From Turicibacter faecis (GTDB lineage Bacteria; Bacillota_I; Bacilli_A; MOL361; Turicibacteraceae), in contig NZ_AP028127.1 of NCBI RefSeq assembly GCF_037076425.1, positions 1,146,001 to 1,210,000 of the forward strand: a stretch of DNA of 64,000 bases, written 5' to 3'. Of this stretch, positions 62,068 through 64,000 are shown one piece after another (within the stretch, counting starts at the first letter, position 1; every line of letters starts with the position of its first letter). The notes below the pieces were generated by a model. That model had not been told where the DNA came from, searched no databases, and was given only the letters and a program-made list of their open reading frames with translations. The translations under genes and the position numbers were made by a program.

Positions 62068-62347
62068 GCTCCCGCCATCTGAGGTGTGATCCCTCTTGTT
62101 TAACATTTTATAGAAAATGAGCTTCCCTCCCTAGGCAAAAAAAGGACTTCACCCGCCGTAGGCCCCAAGCAATTCGTACACATGATTAAGCTAAAACAAA
62201 AGTTATGAATAACCTTTAAAGGGGAGTCCCCCTAACTAAATATAACTGTTCGATTCATGGGGGCACAGTGAATTTTTCCATTTAAAAATGGCTCGCATGT
62301 CTCCAATCACTCCTGGATCCATACCAGCCATACCATTCAGTTCACCA
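62068..62347. other. Intergenic region between the integrase and the BspA-like gene
   Basis: About 280 bp. A 31-codon minus frame beginning MAGMDPGVIGDMRAIFKWKN directly after the integrase stop is possible but has no supporting signal. Otherwise nothing recognised. Confidence 0.35.
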
Positions 62348-63328
62348 TTAAAACTGAATTAAATCTCCCGCATTTTCTTTCAACTTATCCACGGAGTGAA
62401 CGTATCGATTCGTTGTCGCAATGTTTTGATGGGCCGCAAAATCACGCACCTTCTCAATACTTGCCCCTCCACGAATCGCGAGAGTAATCGCCGTATGCCG
62501 TGTCGAATGCACCTTCAAATGCTTTGAAATCCCCGCCCGTTGACACGCCGTCTTCATCATATAATTGAGCGAACTCGGATCTAATTTTTCATTGTTACGT
62601 TTATTTCGTGAATGCCCCACAAACAAATAACTGGATGCATCCTTGTCATAATCACGCCCTGTTCGTGCCACATACTCATCAATCAACGCCTTCACCGGTG
62701 CCTGCACCTTCACCATGTCCCGCTTATTTCCTTTTCGTACAACATGAATGACCTCGTATTCCCCATAAGTAGCAAGGTCCTTCAATCGAATATGAATCAA
62801 TTCCGATTTACGTAGGGCGGTCGTCAGGGCTAAATAGATAATGGCCTTGTTTCTTAACTCGACCAATTTGGTTGTATCAAAAATCGCCAACAACTGCGTG
62901 CACTCTTGTTCCGTTAAGAACTCGGTCTCTTTCGATGTCACTTTAGGCTTTTCTTCTTTTAAATTACCAAATGGATTAAACCGAAGCAACGCTGTTCCCG
63001 TCTTGTTATCCTGATATTTTAACAACCACTTATAAAGTGAACTTAACGAAGACACCTTTCGATTAATTGTCGCTGTTGCACATCCTTTTCCCCTCAAATC
63101 TAACAAGTAGTGCTCCACATCAAACATATTAACCGCAATAATTTGCTCAAGTGTAATCTGTTCTATTGTCTCGACTTGAAAGAAATCTAAAATATCCCGT
63201 TCATACGAGATCGCCGTATACCGACTATTGCTTGCTTTTAAATTCAAAAAATGTCGAATAAAGTGAACTTTTTTCTCTGGCCCAACCGCCCGATTTCGAC
63301 TTAATATTAATTCCACCATCATCACCAT
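62348..63328 (-). CDS. Tyrosine recombinase/integrase (XerC/D-like)
   Basis: About 326 residues; I choose the ATG cluster at 63328-63319 because a likely -10 (TATGAT) lies just upstream of it, although the frame is open to 63388. SAM-like N-terminal domain (about 30-125), catalytic domain with Arg in TALRKSELIHIRL, Lys in VRKGNKRDMV, His-x-x-Arg in VHSTRHTAITLA, His in FAAHQNIATT and nucleophile Tyr in NRYVHSVD. All catalytic residues are present. It adjoins the BspA-like cluster, where it might invert or excise DNA, but inverted repeats for that were not found. Confidence 0.88.
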   Translation of the reverse strand: MVMMVELILSRNRAVGPEKKVHFIRHFLNLKASNSRYTAISYERDILDFFQVETIEQITLEQIIAVNMFDVEHYLLDLRGKGCATATINRKVSSLSSLYKWLLKYQDNKTGTALLRFNPFGNLKEEKPKVTSKETEFLTEQECTQLLAIFDTTKLVELRNKAIIYLALTTALRKSELIHIRLKDLATYGEYEVIHVVRKGNKRDMVKVQAPVKALIDEYVARTGRDYDKDASSYLFVGHSRNKRNNEKLDPSSLNYMMKTACQRAGISKHLKVHSTRHTAITLAIRGGASIEKVRDFAAHQNIATTNRYVHSVDKLKENAGDLIQF

Positions 63329-63386
63329 CTCTACTTGAAATATTCTCATCATAGCATAATTTTGACGAATATAAAAGAATGAGATC

Positions 63387-63420
63387 AAAAAAAGGAACCA
63401 AATTGGGTTCCCTTTTTTAA
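63387..63420 (-). terminator. Terminator of the DUF308 membrane-protein gene
   Basis: Minus strand AAAAAAGGGAACC, CAATTT, GGTTCCTTTTTTT; overlaps its stop codon region. Confidence 0.88.
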
Positions 63421-63926
63421 CGGTATGTATTTTTTAGTTTAATTCCTAAATAAATTTCACCTAAAGCTGTAATGATAAGTGCCGTTCCAATAAAATATGG
63501 GGCAGAAATCAACGCCTTAAATGGTTGGAATACGACCAACGCCCCAAAAATAACAAAAATAACATTGGCCGCCGTATAAATATTGAGTCCAAAGTAACCG
63601 TTACGAATCGATAAAAACGTTAAATAGATTCCTCGGACTAACACCCAAATCCCATAAACTAACACCAGGACATCGAGCGTTGAAATTGGATAAAGCCATA
63701 GCGTTAATCCGAATAAAATATTAATTAATCCATTAAAAATATAAAAGAAACGTCCTTCACGACCCTTACTTCGTACAATCGTCATCACACCGATAACCAT
63801 AAACATTAACGCGATTAACGCACTCAGACTAATAATACTTTGAAGCGGGAAAATAAAAAAGAAGACGCCAATAATCGCGAAGGCAATTCCTTCTACAAGA
63901 AATAATTTCTCTAGATAACTTTGCAT
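63417..63926 (-). CDS. HdeD-like DUF308 membrane protein
   Basis: 169 residues from the ATG at 63926 (GAAAGGAGCG upstream; the longer frame is unsupported). Six membrane segments starting VEGIAFAIIGVFFFIFPL and repeated G-x-x-x-L-x-P-type turns (FGLTLWLYPISTLDVL) as in HdeD/DUF308 proteins, which are linked to acid stress in enteric bacteria; the role in Firmicutes is unknown. Monocistronic. Confidence 0.85.
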   Translation of the reverse strand: MQSYLEKLFLVEGIAFAIIGVFFFIFPLQSIISLSALIALMFMVIGVMTIVRSKGREGRFFYIFNGLINILFGLTLWLYPISTLDVLVLVYGIWVLVRGIYLTFLSIRNGYFGLNIYTAANVIFVIFGALVVFQPFKALISAPYFIGTALIITALGEIYLGIKLKNTYR

Positions 63927-63952
63927 CTTATCGCTCCTTTCAATGAGCATGA

Positions 63953-63988
63953 AAAAACAGTGTATTTTCCACTTGAAAACACACTGTT
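63953..63988 (-). terminator. Terminator of a gene beyond the right edge
   Basis: Minus strand AACAGTGTGTTTTC, AAGTG, GAAAATACACTGTT then TTTT; it ends a minus-strand transcript entering from outside the window. Confidence 0.8.
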
Positions 63989-64000
63989 AGTATGTAACAA

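Overview
The window reads as the chromosome of a low-GC Gram-positive gut bacterium, most like Turicibacter or a close relative among the Firmicutes. This is inferred from AT-rich sequence, strong AGGAGG ribosome binding sites, a family of DUF285/BspA-like repeat proteins, an LtaS-type sulfatase, HutP, a Lsa-like ABC-F protein and a Firmicutes-type dif site. No rRNA or tRNA gene is present to confirm it. The most important landmark is a near-canonical XerC/XerD dif site at 35686-35713. The dominant coding strand switches at this point: left of it most genes are on +, right of about 37 kb almost all are on -. The window therefore spans the replication terminus.

Layout, left arm. 1-5.1 kb: very AT-rich unknown genes and a 2348-bp IS66 element with a perfect 8-bp target duplication. 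5.4-12 kb: a MerR/MATE pair with a textbook MerR promoter, a methyltransferase, an XRE membrane regulator with repeated operator-like sites, a duplicated secreted protein, an acetyltransferase and a flavodoxin. 12.0-14.9 kb: a guanine-type purine riboswitch and its terminator, cut off from any purine gene by an IS30 element and then an ISL3 element (perfect 8-bp duplication). 15-35.3 kb: housekeeping and accessory genes (Rpn-like nuclease, dicarboxylate symporter, S1 protein, LtaS-like sulfatase, MATE, ABC-F with leader-peptide attenuator, MerR/GNAT pair, FUSC-like exporter, SDR, permuted NlpC/P60, RelA/SpoT-domain protein, asparaginase, HutP, FAD/Rieske oxidoreductase).

Terminus, 35.6-35.7 kb: dif lies beside a second, inverted dif-like site with a non-canonical centre. 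The two share a perfect 22-bp inverted repeat with a 3-nt loop. This resembles the folded attP arrangement of Xer-exploiting single-stranded phages and is the best candidate here for something undescribed.

Right arm. 36-50.5 kb: small accessory genes, an apparent ArsR / CoA-disulfide-reductase-rhodanese / MATE / GshF-like operon, a CPBP protease, an NSS transporter, and a preQ1 operon (queD-queE-folE-queC-queF) behind a preQ1-I riboswitch and two successive terminator hairpins. 50.5-64 kb: a beta-lactamase-fold lipoprotein, an RHH coiled-coil protein with clustered operators, and a BspA-like locus holding one intact gene (55710-57722), two genes switched out of frame exactly at poly-G tracts (57868-59182 and 61450-62026), a C-terminal remnant, a decayed relic, an IS110 element with a bridge-RNA-sized leader, and a tyrosine recombinase. 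The poly-G tracts and 78-bp tandem repeats suggest a phase- and length-variable protein family.
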